A stretch of DNA of 64,000 nucleotides from Nodosilinea sp. PGN35 (GCF_029109325.1 NZ_JAQKQJ010000003.1:62001-126000); one strand, 5' to 3'; positions 27,085 to 36,453 are shown, counted from the first letter of the stretch. Numbers and translations are program-made. The notes: generated from the letters alone by a model not told the origin.

Positions 27085-28203
27085 TCAGGCCGCCTGGGGC
27101 GCTTGCAGCAACGCCTGAATCGCGGTTTTTTCTAGCAGACCGGCCAGAGAGCCATCGTTACCGATTACCGCCAGCGCCTGAATCTTGCGGACTTCGAGGG
27201 TCTTAATCACCTCCATCAGCGGCTGCTCGGCACCTACGGTCACAATGTCACCAGCCGACTCCATGACGGCGGCAACGGGGGTGCTATCCCACTGCTCGCG
27301 GGGCACTTGCTTGAGGGCATCGACGAGCACTGTGCCCACCAGCAGCCCCGTTTCGTCAGCCACCAAGAACTTGCGCCAGGCTGAGGGCGCAGCCAATAGG
27401 GCATTGTCTGCAAACTCGCGCAAAGAGGTGTGAGCCTCCACAACCGGGCTATCCTGCGCCATGGCATCGGCGGCGGTGAGGCCGGTGAGGCGGCCCTGTA
27501 CCTCGCCGTACTGAGCGGTGCGGTTGGCGTTTTGCAGCAGAAAGAGGCCGATGAGCAGCGTCCAAACACTGCCGACGGGGCTCAGACCCAGCACCGAGCC
27601 CACACCAAAGGCGATCGCCGTCCAGCCAATGATCTGACCCACCCGACTGGCAAACACCAGGCCCTTGTAGGGCTGCCCGGTAATTTTCCACACCAGAGAC
27701 TTCAGCACATTGCCGCCGTCCAGGGGCAAACCGGGGATCAGGTTAAAGGCCCCCAGCGCCAGGTTGATGTAGGCCAGCAGCGTGACAATGCCTGCGATCG
27801 GGCCAGACAGGGGCAGCGCTAGCCCGGCGATGGAGAACAGACCGAAAAGAGCAAAGCTGACCAGGGGGCCTGCGATCGCCACCCAAAACGCCCCCTTCGG
27901 CGTCTCAGACTCTTTCTCTAGAGCCGCCAGGCCGCCAAACAAAAACAGCGTAATCGAGTTGACGCCAATGCCCTGCCGCATCGCCGCAAAACTGTGCCCC
28001 AGCTCGTGGGCCAGCACCGAGGCAAACAGCATCAGCGCCGCCCCTAACCCCAGCACCCAGGGCAACGCCCCAGCCAGGTAGGGAAATGCCGCTGCCAGCC
28101 CGCTGCCGTACTGCCACGTCACCAGGGCCAGCACCAAAAACCAAGACACATTTACATAAAAGGGAATACCAAACAAATTCCCTACCCGTAAGTTGCCGTT
28201 CAT
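27085..28203 (-). CDS. Site-2 protease family protein with CBS domains
   Basis: Intramembrane zinc metalloprotease (M50) of 372 residues. The catalytic HExxH is in LAHELGHSFAAMRQG at about 60-75, and the third ligand Asp is in IPGLPLDGGNVLKSL at about 150-164. Six hydrophobic segments cover about 10-215. Two CBS domains (about 235-370) follow, which in other proteins bind adenosyl ligands and could regulate proteolysis. The ATG at 28203 (MNGNLRVGNLFGIPFYVN) is the family-typical start. A terminator follows. The substrate, perhaps an anti-sigma factor, is not indicated by the context. Confidence 0.9.
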   Translation of the reverse strand: MNGNLRVGNLFGIPFYVNVSWFLVLALVTWQYGSGLAAAFPYLAGALPWVLGLGAALMLFASVLAHELGHSFAAMRQGIGVNSITLFLFGGLAALEKESETPKGAFWVAIAGPLVSFALFGLFSIAGLALPLSGPIAGIVTLLAYINLALGAFNLIPGLPLDGGNVLKSLVWKITGQPYKGLVFASRVGQIIGWTAIAFGVGSVLGLSPVGSVWTLLIGLFLLQNANRTAQYGEVQGRLTGLTAADAMAQDSPVVEAHTSLREFADNALLAAPSAWRKFLVADETGLLVGTVLVDALKQVPREQWDSTPVAAVMESAGDIVTVGAEQPLMEVIKTLEVRKIQALAVIGNDGSLAGLLEKTAIQALLQAPQAA

Positions 28204-28363
28204 AGGGCACCTCGTAATCAAAACCTGAGGATAGGGACGTAAATCTTGCGACGCATTCCCTATCCAACAACCCTATTGTAACGAACTGTTAATCAGCCTC
28301 TCATCCGTCAAAGGTGGTGGGAACCGAAGGGACGAGGGCGGGTTGGCGTAGGGGAGAGAAGAA

Positions 28364-28395
28364 GTTTTGAGTTTTGAATTTTGAGTTTTGAATTG
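28364..28395. repeat. TTTTGAGT/TTTTGAAT tandem repeat
   Basis: Four direct units of GTTTTGA(G/A)TTTTGA type. The same motif occurs at 39822-39845 and in inverted orientation near 28699 and 39867. It is a widespread short cyanobacterial repeat. Confidence 0.6.
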
Positions 28396-28448
28396 TTGCT
28401 AGGGGCACCAGCTGAAACTGAGCAGTTTTTTAAGCCCAGATGCCTATA

Positions 28449-28589
28449 AGTAGATTGCCGTAAGTAGAATGACCAGATGTAGGTTGCGGCTGAGGAACGT
28501 TGGCGAAGCCTTGCCAAAGGCAATAAACCAACATCCGCATAGGTTACGCTTCGCTAACCCATCCTACAAACACCTGTGGCAATCTACTA
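28449..28589. repeat. Nested palindromic element
   Basis: Outer arms AGTAGATTGCC (28449-28459) and GGCAATCTACT (28579-28589) are exact complements. Inside are TGTAGGTT (28479) and the related CATCCTACA (28561-28569), plus the inner hairpin CCTTGCCAAAGGCAA. Confidence 0.65.
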
Positions 28590-28742
28590 AGCAACCCGAA
28601 TTGATTCATAGAGATAGTCCGTGCATCTTGCCCTTGCAGGCGAAACGCACCTCCTAGGAATGTTCACGTTTCACGCAGAGCCGCTAGACCCCACCAACTC
28701 AAAACTCAACCTTCAAAACTTAAAACTCTCCCCCTCACCCCA

Positions 28743-29351
28743 TTACCCCCCCGGCGCGTAGGCCAATACCTCCCTACCGATCGCCACATAGTCCTGCCAG
28801 CCCAGCTCGGCTTTGGGGTCTTTGACGTCGTAGACCGCCGTACCGGCCAGGGCCGCCTTTTGAAAGACAGCGTAGCGGCGAATGCCGCCTTGCAGCAGCG
28901 GTAGCCCGGTGGCGGTGAGCATTTCTCTGACCTCAGCTCCCGCTCGGCTGGGGTAGGGCGGAATCATCGTCAGCAGAATGCGGTAGGGGGCAATAGGCAA
29001 GGGGGCCAGGTGCTGCACCATCAGGGCCAGGGCATCGAGGGCCAAAATGTCGGGGGTGGTGGGCAGAATCAGCAGATCGCAGGCGGAGGCCAGCAGGGCC
29101 AGGTCGTCGGCCACGGGGCGGGCCTGGGTATCGATCACCACGTGGCCGTGGGGAGTGGGCACGGCGCTCGCCTGCCACTGATCGACCACCAGAAACGGCA
29201 GTTCGCCTCGGCTAGCCCAGGCCAGGGCCGACTGGTTGGGGTCGGCATCGATCAGCAGAGTTTCGGCATAGCCCTGCAAAAAGGCCGCCAGGTGAATGGC
29301 GGTGGTGGTTTTGCCCACGCCTCCTTTAAAGCTGGCTACGGTCACAATCAT
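28743..29351 (-). CDS. Orphan ParA/MinD-like ATPase
   Basis: Deviant-Walker ATPase of 202 residues: KGGVGKTTTAIHLA at about 9-22 with the signature lysine, IDADPNQSALAW at about 38-49 and VIDTQARP at about 71-78. Such proteins position DNA or protein cargoes such as plasmids, chromosomes or carboxysomes. No ParB, McdB-like partner or parS-type repeats are seen beside it, so the cargo is unknown. The SMR-like gene begins on the same strand about 400 bases upstream and is probably independent. Confidence 0.85.
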   Translation of the reverse strand: MIVTVASFKGGVGKTTTAIHLAAFLQGYAETLLIDADPNQSALAWASRGELPFLVVDQWQASAVPTPHGHVVIDTQARPVADDLALLASACDLLILPTTPDILALDALALMVQHLAPLPIAPYRILLTMIPPYPSRAGAEVREMLTATGLPLLQGGIRRYAVFQKAALAGTAVYDVKDPKAELGWQDYVAIGREVLAYAPGG

Positions 29352-29380
29352 AGGGTCATGGCAGAAACGCCCTGGCTCAG

Positions 29381-29770
29381 CTATCGGGAGGCCACCAGCA
29401 CCACGCCCCCCACAATCAACCCCAAACCTACCAGGCGTCCTACCGAGAGCGCCTCTTTAAACACCACCACCCCAATTACCACCGAGGCCAGGTAGATCAT
29501 CGCTGCCGCCGGAGCCGCCACGCTGAGATCGACCCGCGTCAGCACCAAGATGTAGAGAATCGCCCCCACACCGTAGGCCATCAGCCCCGCCAGTAGAGCG
29601 GGTGTTGTGGCAATGCTCAGAACAAGGCCGAGGGCGTTGGCCCCGGTGACCTGCCCCAGCTGCAGCGCCCCCATTTTGAGAAATAGCTGCCCCAGGGCGC
29701 TGGCCAGCACCGCCACAAACAGCAGAGAAAATTCCTGAATGGTCACAAGGCGCGTCCTCAGAGCAAACAA
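29381..29770 (-). CDS. SMR/EamA-like small membrane transporter
   Basis: A 129-residue membrane protein with four hydrophobic helices (about 12-32, 45-70, 73-95 and 105-127). Length and helix count fit a half-size EamA or small multidrug resistance unit, which works as a dimer. The last helix pair (LSVAAPAAAMIYLASVVIGVVVFKEAL...GLILIVGGV-type) has the EamA pattern. No conserved SMR Glu in helix 1 is obvious, so drug export is not supported. A GTG at 29746 is an alternative start that would drop eight residues. Confidence 0.75.
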   Translation of the reverse strand: MFALRTRLVTIQEFSLLFVAVLASALGQLFLKMGALQLGQVTGANALGLVLSIATTPALLAGLMAYGVGAILYILVLTRVDLSVAAPAAAMIYLASVVIGVVVFKEALSVGRLVGLGLIVGGVVLVASR

Positions 29771-29894
29771 AAGCCAGGCTCAACCCTAGGTCTAGAGGCG
29801 TATATTAACCAACTTTTAGGGTCAGGGGAAATCACCTCGCGGCCAAGCCTGTTTCTCCAAGCTACGATGTTAGACACTGCATAACCCCCAAATT

Positions 29895-30761
29895 ATGACC
29901 GGTAAAACCTTACTGGTAGGGCTGCGTGCCGACCAGTTTCGCCATCCCCTCGATCTTGAAGCTACCCGCGCCCTCAAGCAGCTGCCGGGGCTAGACGTAG
30001 TGGTGCGTATGGCTCTAGCTCCCCTGGCGGAGCGGTTTTTTCACCTCGACCATCTAGCCTCTAGCCTGCGGGTTAGCGATCGCCAGCTGCCCGACCTGCA
30101 CCAGTCCCTGGTCGAGGCCTGCCGCATTCTCGACTTAGAGGTGCCCCAGCTCTACGTGCGCCAAAACCCGGTGCCCAACGCCTACACCTTTGCCATGCGC
30201 GGCGAGCAGCCCTTTATCGTCATCCACACGGCGCTGCTAGAGCTGCTGACCCCAGAGGAAACCCAGGCGGTAATCGCCCACGAACTGGGCCACCTGAAGT
30301 GTGAGCACAGCGTCTACCTCACCCTGGCCAATCTCATTACCCTGGCCGCCAGCCAGCTGCCCATGGGCGAGGTGCTGGCCCAAAGTCTGCAAAACCAGCT
30401 GATGGAGTGGGTGCGCTGTGCAGAGTTTACCTGCGATCGCGCCGCCCTGCTGGTCGCCCAAGACCCCCGCGTTGTCGCCTCACTGCTGATGAAGCTCTGC
30501 GGCGGTTCCCCATCACTCATTGACCAGCTCAACGTCGATGCCTTTATCGACCAGGCCCGCGCCTACGACAGCCTCAGCGACGATGCCCTCGGCGAGGCCC
30601 TCAAGCAGGTACGCACCCAGGGACTCACCCACCCGGTGCCAGTGCTGCGCGCCAGGGAAATTGACCGCTGGGCCAGCACCCAAGACTACTTTGCTCTGGT
30701 GAAAAACCGGCCAGACCAGTATAATGGGGGTTCAACCAAGGGCGAATGGCGGAATTGGTAG
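29895..30761 (+). CDS. M48 family metallopeptidase
   Basis: Zinc metallopeptidase of 288 residues related to HtpX/Ste24. The active site HELGHLKCEH is at about 129-138 and the third ligand Glu is in WVRCAEFTCDRAALL at about 172-186. Hydrophobicity is weak except around 140-160, so membrane anchoring is uncertain. The ATG at 29895 fits the family N terminus. Its last eight codons (GEWRNW region) lie inside the tRNA-Leu gene, and the stop codon is in the D-arm sequence. The preceding codons also contain a TATAAT suited to the tRNA. Confidence 0.9.
   Translation: MTGKTLLVGLRADQFRHPLDLEATRALKQLPGLDVVVRMALAPLAERFFHLDHLASSLRVSDRQLPDLHQSLVEACRILDLEVPQLYVRQNPVPNAYTFAMRGEQPFIVIHTALLELLTPEETQAVIAHELGHLKCEHSVYLTLANLITLAASQLPMGEVLAQSLQNQLMEWVRCAEFTCDRAALLVAQDPRVVASLLMKLCGGSPSLIDQLNVDAFIDQARAYDSLSDDALGEALKQVRTQGLTHPVPVLRAREIDRWASTQDYFALVKNRPDQYNGGSTKGEWRNW
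30720..30725 (+). promoter_or_regulatory. -10 element for tRNA-Leu, within M48 coding sequence
   Basis: A perfect TATAAT ends 14 bases before the mature 5' end of tRNA-Leu. The hexamer 17 bp upstream (TGGTGA) is only weakly -35-like. Confidence 0.5.
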
Positions 30762-30821
30762 ACGCACCACACTCAAAATGTGGCGACTTCGGTTGTGCGA
30801 GTTCGAGTCTCGCTTCGCCCA
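30740..30821 (+). tRNA. tRNA-Leu(CAA)
   Basis: An 82-base class II tRNA without encoded CCA. The acceptor arms GGGCGAA (30740-30746) and TTCGCCC (30814-30820) pair perfectly. The anticodon stem CCACA/TGTGG encloses the loop CTCAAAA, giving anticodon CAA for UUG codons. A variable arm (GCGACTTCGGTTGTGC) and the T-loop GTTCGAGTC follow. Its first 22 bases are also the 3' end of the M48 peptidase gene on the same strand. Confidence 0.95.
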
Positions 30822-30824
30822 TAG

Positions 30825-30934
30825 CTATAGATGCAGCCAGTCTGGCTGGCTAGGACAGTTTTCCTATAAACGTTTGTACGTTCAAACGTTTCCAAAGCTT
30901 CTGAGTGTCCTAACCCCGGTGGCCATGGCTATAG
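30825..30934. repeat. MITE-like element, copy 1
   Basis: Imperfect inverted ends CTATAG...TAGGACA and its counterpart TGTCCTAAC...GGCTATAG enclose a near-palindromic core AAACGTTTGTACGTTC/AAACGTTT. It matches the element at 50762-50866. It lies immediately after tRNA-Leu and before sufS, and encodes nothing evident. Confidence 0.7.
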
Positions 30935-30955
30935 CCTCAGTTTTTGGGCAACGCC

Positions 30956-32224
30956 TCAACCGTCCTCAAATACGCCTTTAAAAAATTCAACGGTGTCTTT
31001 GAGCGCGGCGACAAAGCTGTCGATCTCGGCTTTGGTGTTGTAAAAGTACAAACTGGCCCGGGCGGTGGAGTCAGTGCCCAAGACCCGGTGCAGGGGCTGG
31101 GTGCAGTGGTGGCCCGAGCGAATGGCAATCCCCGACTGGTCGAGCAGGGTTGAGAGATCCTGGGCGTGGACGCCAGCCACGGTGAAGGTGACTAGGGCGG
31201 CATGGCCGCTGCCGTCGGCTTCGGGGGCCGGGCCGTAGAGGGTGACTTCAGGCACCGTCTGCATCTGCTGGTACAGGTAGGCGGTCAGCTCGTGCTCGTA
31301 GGCCGCGATGTTCTCCATGCCGATGGCAGAGAGGTAATCTACGGCGGCTCCGAGGGCGATCGCCTCGGCAATGGCCGGAGTGCCCGCCTCAAACTTGTGG
31401 GGCAGCTCGGCATAGGTGGAATGGTCAAGAAACACATCGGCAATCATCTCGCCGCCGCCCATGAAGGGGGGCATGGCCTGGAGCACCTCCAGCTTGCCGT
31501 AGAGAAAGCCGATACCCGTGGGGGCGCACATCTTGTGGCCCGACGCCACAAACCAGTCGCAGCCCAGGGCGGGCAGATTCAGCGGCATGTGGGGCGCGCT
31601 CTGGCAGCCATCGATCAGCACCTTGGCCCCGTGGCGGTGGGCAATTTCAACAATCTCCTCCACCGGGTTGACGCAGCCCAGGGTGTTTGACACGTGGTTG
31701 ACCGCGACCAGTCTGGTTCTGTCGCTAATCAGGTCTTCGTACTGCTTCAAATCAAAGGATTGCTCGGCGTTCAGCCCCACAAACTTGAGCACCGCCCCGG
31801 TGCGCTGGGCCACCAGCTGCCAGGGCACCAGGTTGCTGTGGTGCTCCATCACCGAGAGAATGATCTCGTCGCCCGCTTGTAGGGTGGTCATGCCCCAGGC
31901 GTAGGCCACCAGGTTGATCGCTTCGCTGGCGTTGCGGGTAAAAACAATCTCGTCGCGGCTGGTGGCCTTGACGAAGGCCGCAACTTTGTCTCGGGCAAGC
32001 TCATAGGACTCAGTGGCGCGAGAACTCAGGGCATGCACCCCCCGGTGCACGTTGGCGTTGTCGCTCTGGTAGTAGTGCTGTAAGGCATCTAGCACCGCCT
32101 TGGGCTTTTGGGAGGTGGCGGCATTGTCGAGGTACACCAGCGGGTGCCCGTTCACCTCCTGGTGGAGAATCGGGAAGTCGGCGCGGGTGCGAGCGGCGAG
32201 GGTGAGATCCTGGGCGACTGTCAT
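30956..32224 (-). CDS. sufS: Cysteine desulfurase SufS
   Basis: PLP enzyme of 422 residues that takes sulfur from cysteine for Fe-S assembly. [17 protein letters not shown] and [23 protein letters not shown] precede the PLP-lysine motif [19 protein letters not shown] at about 228-246. The catalytic Cys is in [18 protein letters not shown] near 375, with the group II (SufS) context. The closing gene of the suf operon, 147 bases after sufD, with a long hairpin repeat in that gap. A SufE-type sulfur acceptor is not in the window. Confidence 0.95.
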   Translation of the reverse strand: MTVAQDLTLAARTRADFPILHQEVNGHPLVYLDNAATSQKPKAVLDALQHYYQSDNANVHRGVHALSSRATESYELARDKVAAFVKATSRDEIVFTRNASEAINLVAYAWGMTTLQAGDEIILSVMEHHSNLVPWQLVAQRTGAVLKFVGLNAEQSFDLKQYEDLISDRTRLVAVNHVSNTLGCVNPVEEIVEIAHRHGAKVLIDGCQSAPHMPLNLPALGCDWFVASGHKMCAPTGIGFLYGKLEVLQAMPPFMGGGEMIADVFLDHSTYAELPHKFEAGTPAIAEAIALGAAVDYLSAIGMENIAAYEHELTAYLYQQMQTVPEVTLYGPAPEADGSGHAALVTFTVAGVHAQDLSTLLDQSGIAIRSGHHCTQPLHRVLGTDSTARASLYFYNTKAEIDSFVAALKDTVEFFKGVFEDG

Positions 32225-32281
32225 GGGGGTGGGGGGTAGGGGGTAGGGGGTGGGGGGTGGGGGGTGATGGGGTATGCCACG

Positions 32282-32362
32282 TCCCCTCCTGGGAGGGGTG
32301 CCCGGAGGGCGGGGTGGGTTCGGAGTCTGGGCGAACCCACCCCTACCCCTCCCAGGAGGGGA
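32282..32362. repeat. 81-bp palindromic repeat between sufD and sufS
   Basis: TCCCCTCCTGGGAGGGGT (32282-32299) is the exact complement of the 18 bases at 32345-32362. Inside, GGGGTGGGTTCG and CGAACCCACCCC extend the stem. It would form a very stable RNA hairpin in the operon message. Confidence 0.8.
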
Positions 32363-32371
32363 TCTGGAGGC

Positions 32372-33694
32372 CTAGGCCCATTGGGAAATGTGGGCGGCGA
32401 GGCGCGATCGCAATGTTTCTACCTCTATTGTCTCTAAAATTTCCATGGCAAACGCATAGATCAGCAAGCGCTGGGCGGCGGCGGCGCTGATGCCTCGACT
32501 TTGCAGATAAAAAATCTCGTCGGCCTGGAGCTGGCTGACGGTGGCCCCGTGGGCGCACTTGACATTGTCGGCCACGATCTCGAGCTGGGGTTTGGTGTCG
32601 ATCCGGGCCTGGTCAGACAGCAGCAGGTTGCGGTTGAGCTGACTGGCATTGGTGAGCTGGGCCTGCTGGGCTACGGCCATGCGCCCGTTGAAGACGCTGT
32701 GGGCGCGGCCATCGGCGATCGCCTTGTGCTCCTGTTCCACAGTGCCGTGGGGGTGGCTGAGGGCCACCAGGCTGTGGGTATCGGCCAGCTGGGTGCCGGT
32801 GATGGCGGCAAGGCCGTAGAGGCGGGTGGTGGTCTGTTCGCCGGTCTGATATGCCTCCCAGTGGTGGCGGGCCAGCCTGCCGCCAAAGTCGACGGCGGTG
32901 CCGACGTACTGGCTGTCGCGGGCCTGGGTGACGGCGGTTTTGCCGATGTGGACGGTGCCTTTGCCCTCCCGCTGGATGCGGCAGTGGGTGACCTGGGCGC
33001 TGGCCTCGACAAAAAATTCGGTGACGGCGTTGGTGAGCTGGTCGGCCTCGCTGTAGCCCCAGAAGTCTTCAATCAGCCTCAGGGCGCTGCCGGATTCGGC
33101 CACAACGAGGCAGCGGGGTTGGGCGATTAGCGGAGTATCCCCAGCCTGAGACACATAGATCACCTGAACCGGGGTCTCCACCGCAACGTTGCGCGGCACC
33201 CAAACCACTACCGCATCCGCAAAGCCGACGGTGTTGAGGGCGGTGAAGGTCTCGTGGCCGCCGCTGGCCTGGGCCAGGTAGGGGGCCAGCTTCTCCGCCA
33301 GTTCAGGGTTTGCGGCCAGGGAACCGGCGATCGCCCCCTCGGGCAAGTTCTCCAATCGGGACAGCTCGGCGCTGACCCGCCCATTCACCACCACCAGTTG
33401 AGCCCCGGCGGTCTCGGGCAGGCGCAGGTCGGTAAGATTAGATTCCTCGACGGTGCCCACCTCCGTCGGGGCAAACTCTACCGCCAGCAGCGAGGACAGG
33501 TCGGTGAAGCGCCAGTCCTCCTGGCGGGTGGAGGGCCAGGTCTGCTCGTTGAGGAAGGAGAGGGCGCGATCGCGCACCTCCGCCAGCCCCAGTTCCTCCG
33601 GCACCACCCGCCGCACCCGCTGGGCCAGCTCCCTCAGGTAGGCATCCCGCCGATCTACCGTGGCCAATACGCTCACCTCAGATACCGCACTCAT
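32372..33694 (-). CDS. sufD: Fe-S assembly scaffold subunit SufD
   Basis: Subunit of the cytoplasmic SufBC2D scaffold, where clusters are built. It has 440 residues and the family arrangement: a helical N terminus with [18 protein letters not shown] near 55-70, a right-handed beta-helix core (about 130-370) and the C-terminal segment [40 protein letters not shown], with the His that helps bind the cluster. Its start overlaps the end of sufC by four bases, indicating translational coupling. Confidence 0.95.
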   Translation of the reverse strand: MSAVSEVSVLATVDRRDAYLRELAQRVRRVVPEELGLAEVRDRALSFLNEQTWPSTRQEDWRFTDLSSLLAVEFAPTEVGTVEESNLTDLRLPETAGAQLVVVNGRVSAELSRLENLPEGAIAGSLAANPELAEKLAPYLAQASGGHETFTALNTVGFADAVVVWVPRNVAVETPVQVIYVSQAGDTPLIAQPRCLVVAESGSALRLIEDFWGYSEADQLTNAVTEFFVEASAQVTHCRIQREGKGTVHIGKTAVTQARDSQYVGTAVDFGGRLARHHWEAYQTGEQTTTRLYGLAAITGTQLADTHSLVALSHPHGTVEQEHKAIADGRAHSVFNGRMAVAQQAQLTNASQLNRNLLLSDQARIDTKPQLEIVADNVKCAHGATVSQLQADEIFYLQSRGISAAAAQRLLIYAFAMEILETIEVETLRSRLAAHISQWA

Positions 33695-34482
33695 TGCGCC
33701 GTCGCCCCCGCCCGAAATTCCGCTAGCACGCCCTCGTAGCCCTCGCTCTCCAGCCGCTGGGCCAGGTCTTTGCCGCCCGTGGTCAGAATGCGACCCTCGG
33801 CCATCACATGCACGTAGTCGGGCACAATGTAGTTCAGCAGCCGCTGGTAGTGGGTGATCAGCACTACGGCGTTGTCGGGGTTGCTGAGCTGATTGACCCC
33901 GCCCGCTACGGTCTTGAGCGCGTCGATATCCAGCCCCGAGTCGGTCTCATCGAGAATGCTCAGCACCGGCTCCAGCAGCGCCATCTGCAAGATCTCGTTG
34001 CGCTTCTTCTCGCCCCCCGAGAAGCCCTCATTGACGCTGCGATCGAGGAAGGAGGCGTCCATTTTCACGACTTCTAGCTTTTCTTCGATCAGGTCGTCGA
34101 AGTCGAATACGTCGATCTCATCGTCGCCCCGAGCTTTGCGGTGGGCATTGTAGGCCACCCGCAAAAAGTCGCGGTTGCTGACGCCTGGGATCTCCAGCGG
34201 ATATTGGAAAGCCAGGAAGATACCGGAGGTGGCGCGATCGTGGGGCTCCAGCTCCAGAATATCCTGTCCCTTGAAGGCGATCTCGCCGCCCGTCACCTCA
34301 TAGTCGGGGTGCCCCGCTAGCACCTTCGAGAAAGTGCTCTTGCCTGAGCCGTTCAGGCCCATGATGGTGTGGATCTCCCCGGCCCGCACCTCCAGGTTCA
34401 GACCCTTGAGAATCTCGGTGCCGTCTACGCTGGCCCGCAGATCGCGCACCGAAAGAATAATCTCGCTGTTGTCGTTAATCAT
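33691..34482 (-). CDS. sufC: Fe-S assembly ATPase SufC
   Basis: ABC-type ATPase of 263 residues that drives conformational change in SufBC2D. Walker [10 protein letters not shown] is at about 42-50, the ABC signature variant [10 protein letters not shown] at about 154-163, Walker [12 protein letters not shown] at about 175-185 and the switch His in [10 protein letters not shown]. All residues for ATP hydrolysis are present. It overlaps sufD by four bases. On the upstream side, a 443-base interval filled with repeats separates it from sufB, which may affect co-expression. Confidence 0.96.
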   Translation of the reverse strand: MINDNSEIILSVRDLRASVDGTEILKGLNLEVRAGEIHTIMGLNGSGKSTFSKVLAGHPDYEVTGGEIAFKGQDILELEPHDRATSGIFLAFQYPLEIPGVSNRDFLRVAYNAHRKARGDDEIDVFDFDDLIEEKLEVVKMDASFLDRSVNEGFSGGEKKRNEILQMALLEPVLSILDETDSGLDIDALKTVAGGVNQLSNPDNAVVLITHYQRLLNYIVPDYVHVMAEGRILTTGGKDLAQRLESEGYEGVLAEFRAGATAQ

Positions 34483-34621
34483 GCCTCTCCTATAGAGTGG
34501 GCACCGCCCACCATGCTCCTAACTGCGCTTGAACTGTGGCCTTTGGCTCGTCCATCTCCCCGACCGGGAGGGGTGTCTACGAAAATTTTGGATTTGTGAT
34601 TTTGGATTTTCGCCTGCGTAG

Positions 34622-34638
34622 GGTGGGCACTGCCCACC
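34622..34638. repeat. GGTGGGCA-type palindrome
   Basis: GGTGGGCACTGCCCACC is a perfect 17-base palindrome apart from its centre. Related copies lie at 34497-34511, 34748-34764 and 47243-47259. Confidence 0.65.
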
Positions 34639-34747
34639 ATCCCTTCAGGCTCAAACCGTTTTCTCTGGGACTATGTCTTAAACCGTTGGCATTCTCACAT
34701 GTCGCACCGTATCAGTAGGAAAAATTCTCTCGATCAAGTCTTCGTAG

Positions 34748-34764
34748 GGTGGGCACTGCCCACC
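34748..34764. repeat. GGTGGGCA-type palindrome
   Basis: Same sequence as at 34622. Here the symmetry extends three more bases on each side (TAG/CTA). Confidence 0.65.
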
Positions 34765-34882
34765 CTACCGGAGCTTCCGGCTCCCCTCTCCCCTAGGGAG
34801 AGGGGCTGGGGCTGAGGGCCACACGAGAATTCCGGTGAAAACGGTGCATCGCTTCGCGGATGCACCCTACGGGGTTGCCCGC

Positions 34883-34931
34883 CATCCACCCACCTACCCA
34901 TCCACCCACCTACCCACCTACCCATCTACCC
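34883..34931. repeat. CCCACCTA/CCCATCCA tandem tract
   Basis: A run of four-base units (CCAC, CTAC, CCAT) repeated about a dozen times, ending within the 3' end of sufB. It is a low-complexity slippage-prone tract. Confidence 0.55.
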
Positions 34932-36365
34932 GACGCTGTTCTCCAGCTTCAGGGCCAGCAGCTTGTCCGCCTCGGCGGCAAACTCCATCGGCAGCTTGTT
35001 GAACACATCGCGACAGAAGCCGCTGATGATCATCGACACCGCATCCTCGGGCGAAATGCCCCGCTGAGCAAAGTAGAACAGCTGGTCTTCGCCAATCTTG
35101 GAGGTCGAGGCCTCGTGCTCTACCTGGGCGGTGCTGTTCTGCACCTGAATGTAGGGGAACGTGTTAGCGCTGGAGGTGTCGCCGATCAGCATCGAGTCGC
35201 ACTGGGAGTAGTTGCGCGCCCCAGTGGCCTTTGGCCCGATCTTCACCAAGCCCCGGTAGCTGTTTTTCGACTTCGCCGCCGAAATGCCCTTAGAGATGAT
35301 GGTGCTGCGGGTGTTTTTGCCCACGTGCACCATCTTGGTGCCGGTGTCGGCCTGCTGCATGTTGTTGGTCAGCGCCACCGAGTAGAACTCGCCCACGGAG
35401 TTATCGCCCACCAGCACGCAGCTGGGGTACTTCCAGGTGATGGCCGAACCCGTTTCCACCTGAGTCCAGGAGATTTTGGAGTTTTTGCCCGCGCAGAGGC
35501 CGCGCTTGGTGACGAAGTTGTAGATGCCGCCTTTGCCCTCGGCGTCGCCCGCGTACCAATTTTGTACGGTGGAGTAGTTGATGGTGGCGTTGTCTAAGGC
35601 CACCAGTTCCACAATGGCGGCATGGAGCTGGTTACTGTCGTACATGGGGGCGGTGCAGCCCTCCAGGTAGGTGACCGAGCTGCCCGATTCTGCCACAATC
35701 AGCGTGCGCTCAAACTGGCCCGACTCGCCGTTATTGATGCGGAAGTAGGTGGACAGATCCATCGGACACTGGGTGTCTTTGGGAATGTAGACAAACGACC
35801 CGTCGCTAAACACCGCCGAGTTCAGCGCCGCAAAGTAGTTGTCGCCGATGGGCACCACCGTGCCCAGGTATTTCTCCACCAGGTCGGGGTGCTCTTGCAG
35901 CGCCTCGGAGATGGAGCAGAAGATGACGCCTGACTCTGCCAGCTTTTCTTTGTAGGTAGTCGCGATCGAGACGCTGTCGAAGATGGCGTCTACCGCCACG
36001 TTGGCCAGTCGCTTTTGCTCCGAGAGGGGAATGCCCAGCTTCTCGAAGGTTTCGAGCATCGTCGGATCGACTTCATCCAGGCTGCCCAGCTTTTTGGGCT
36101 GGGTCTTGGGGGCCGAGTAGTAGACGATGTTTTGATAGTCGATGGGGGGGTATTTAACGTTGGGCCAGACGGGCTCTGCCATGGTCAGCCACTTGCGGTA
36201 GGCCTTCAGCCGAAACTCCAGCATGAAGGCGGGCTCGTTCTTTTTGGCTGAGATCATCCGCACCACGTCTTCGCTGAGGCCGCGGGGGATGGTGTCGGCC
36301 TCGATCGCAGTGGTGAAGCCGTACTTATAGGGTTGGCTGACGAGGGTTTGAACAGAAGCTGTCAT
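34926..36365 (-). CDS. sufB: Fe-S assembly scaffold subunit SufB
   Basis: Main scaffold subunit of SufBC2D, 479 residues, normal for the family. Typical segments are [26 protein letters not shown] near the start, [38 protein letters not shown] at about 170-208 and [15 protein letters not shown] at about 226-240. The C-terminal part has the catalytic-Cys region [10 protein letters not shown] and [20 protein letters not shown]. First suf gene after ftrC. A repeat-rich interval follows it before sufC. Confidence 0.97.
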   Translation of the reverse strand: MTASVQTLVSQPYKYGFTTAIEADTIPRGLSEDVVRMISAKKNEPAFMLEFRLKAYRKWLTMAEPVWPNVKYPPIDYQNIVYYSAPKTQPKKLGSLDEVDPTMLETFEKLGIPLSEQKRLANVAVDAIFDSVSIATTYKEKLAESGVIFCSISEALQEHPDLVEKYLGTVVPIGDNYFAALNSAVFSDGSFVYIPKDTQCPMDLSTYFRINNGESGQFERTLIVAESGSSVTYLEGCTAPMYDSNQLHAAIVELVALDNATINYSTVQNWYAGDAEGKGGIYNFVTKRGLCAGKNSKISWTQVETGSAITWKYPSCVLVGDNSVGEFYSVALTNNMQQADTGTKMVHVGKNTRSTIISKGISAAKSKNSYRGLVKIGPKATGARNYSQCDSMLIGDTSSANTFPYIQVQNSTAQVEHEASTSKIGEDQLFYFAQRGISPEDAVSMIISGFCRDVFNKLPMEFAAEADKLLALKLENSVG

Positions 36366-36453
36366 GGCGCGACTCTAGAACGGGCAAAGGGGAACGGGCT
36401 AGAAAGCAGAGCTGGTGCGGGCAAGAACCTGAGGCCCAGCACCTAAAACCTGC

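Larger units (their letters stand above)
28204..28742. other. Gene-free, repeat-rich interval
   Basis: I find no credible gene. It contains tandem TTTTGAGT/TTTTGAAT heptamer-like repeats at about 28364-28395, a nested palindromic element at 28449-28589, and related AAAACTCAAC/AAAACTTAAAAC sequence near 28699-28728. Confidence 0.6.
34483..34925. other. Repeat-filled gap between sufC and sufB
   Basis: No gene seen. It contains the GTGGGCACTGCCCAC palindrome family, a GAGAGGGG/CCCCTCTC hairpin at about 34780-34806 and a tandem CCAC/CCTA/CCAT tract at about 34883-34931. Confidence 0.6.

Noticed and set aside
34864..34931. Possible CRISPR-like array in the tandem CCAC/CCTA tract
   Set aside because: Units are four bases long with no spacers; it is a simple-sequence tract.
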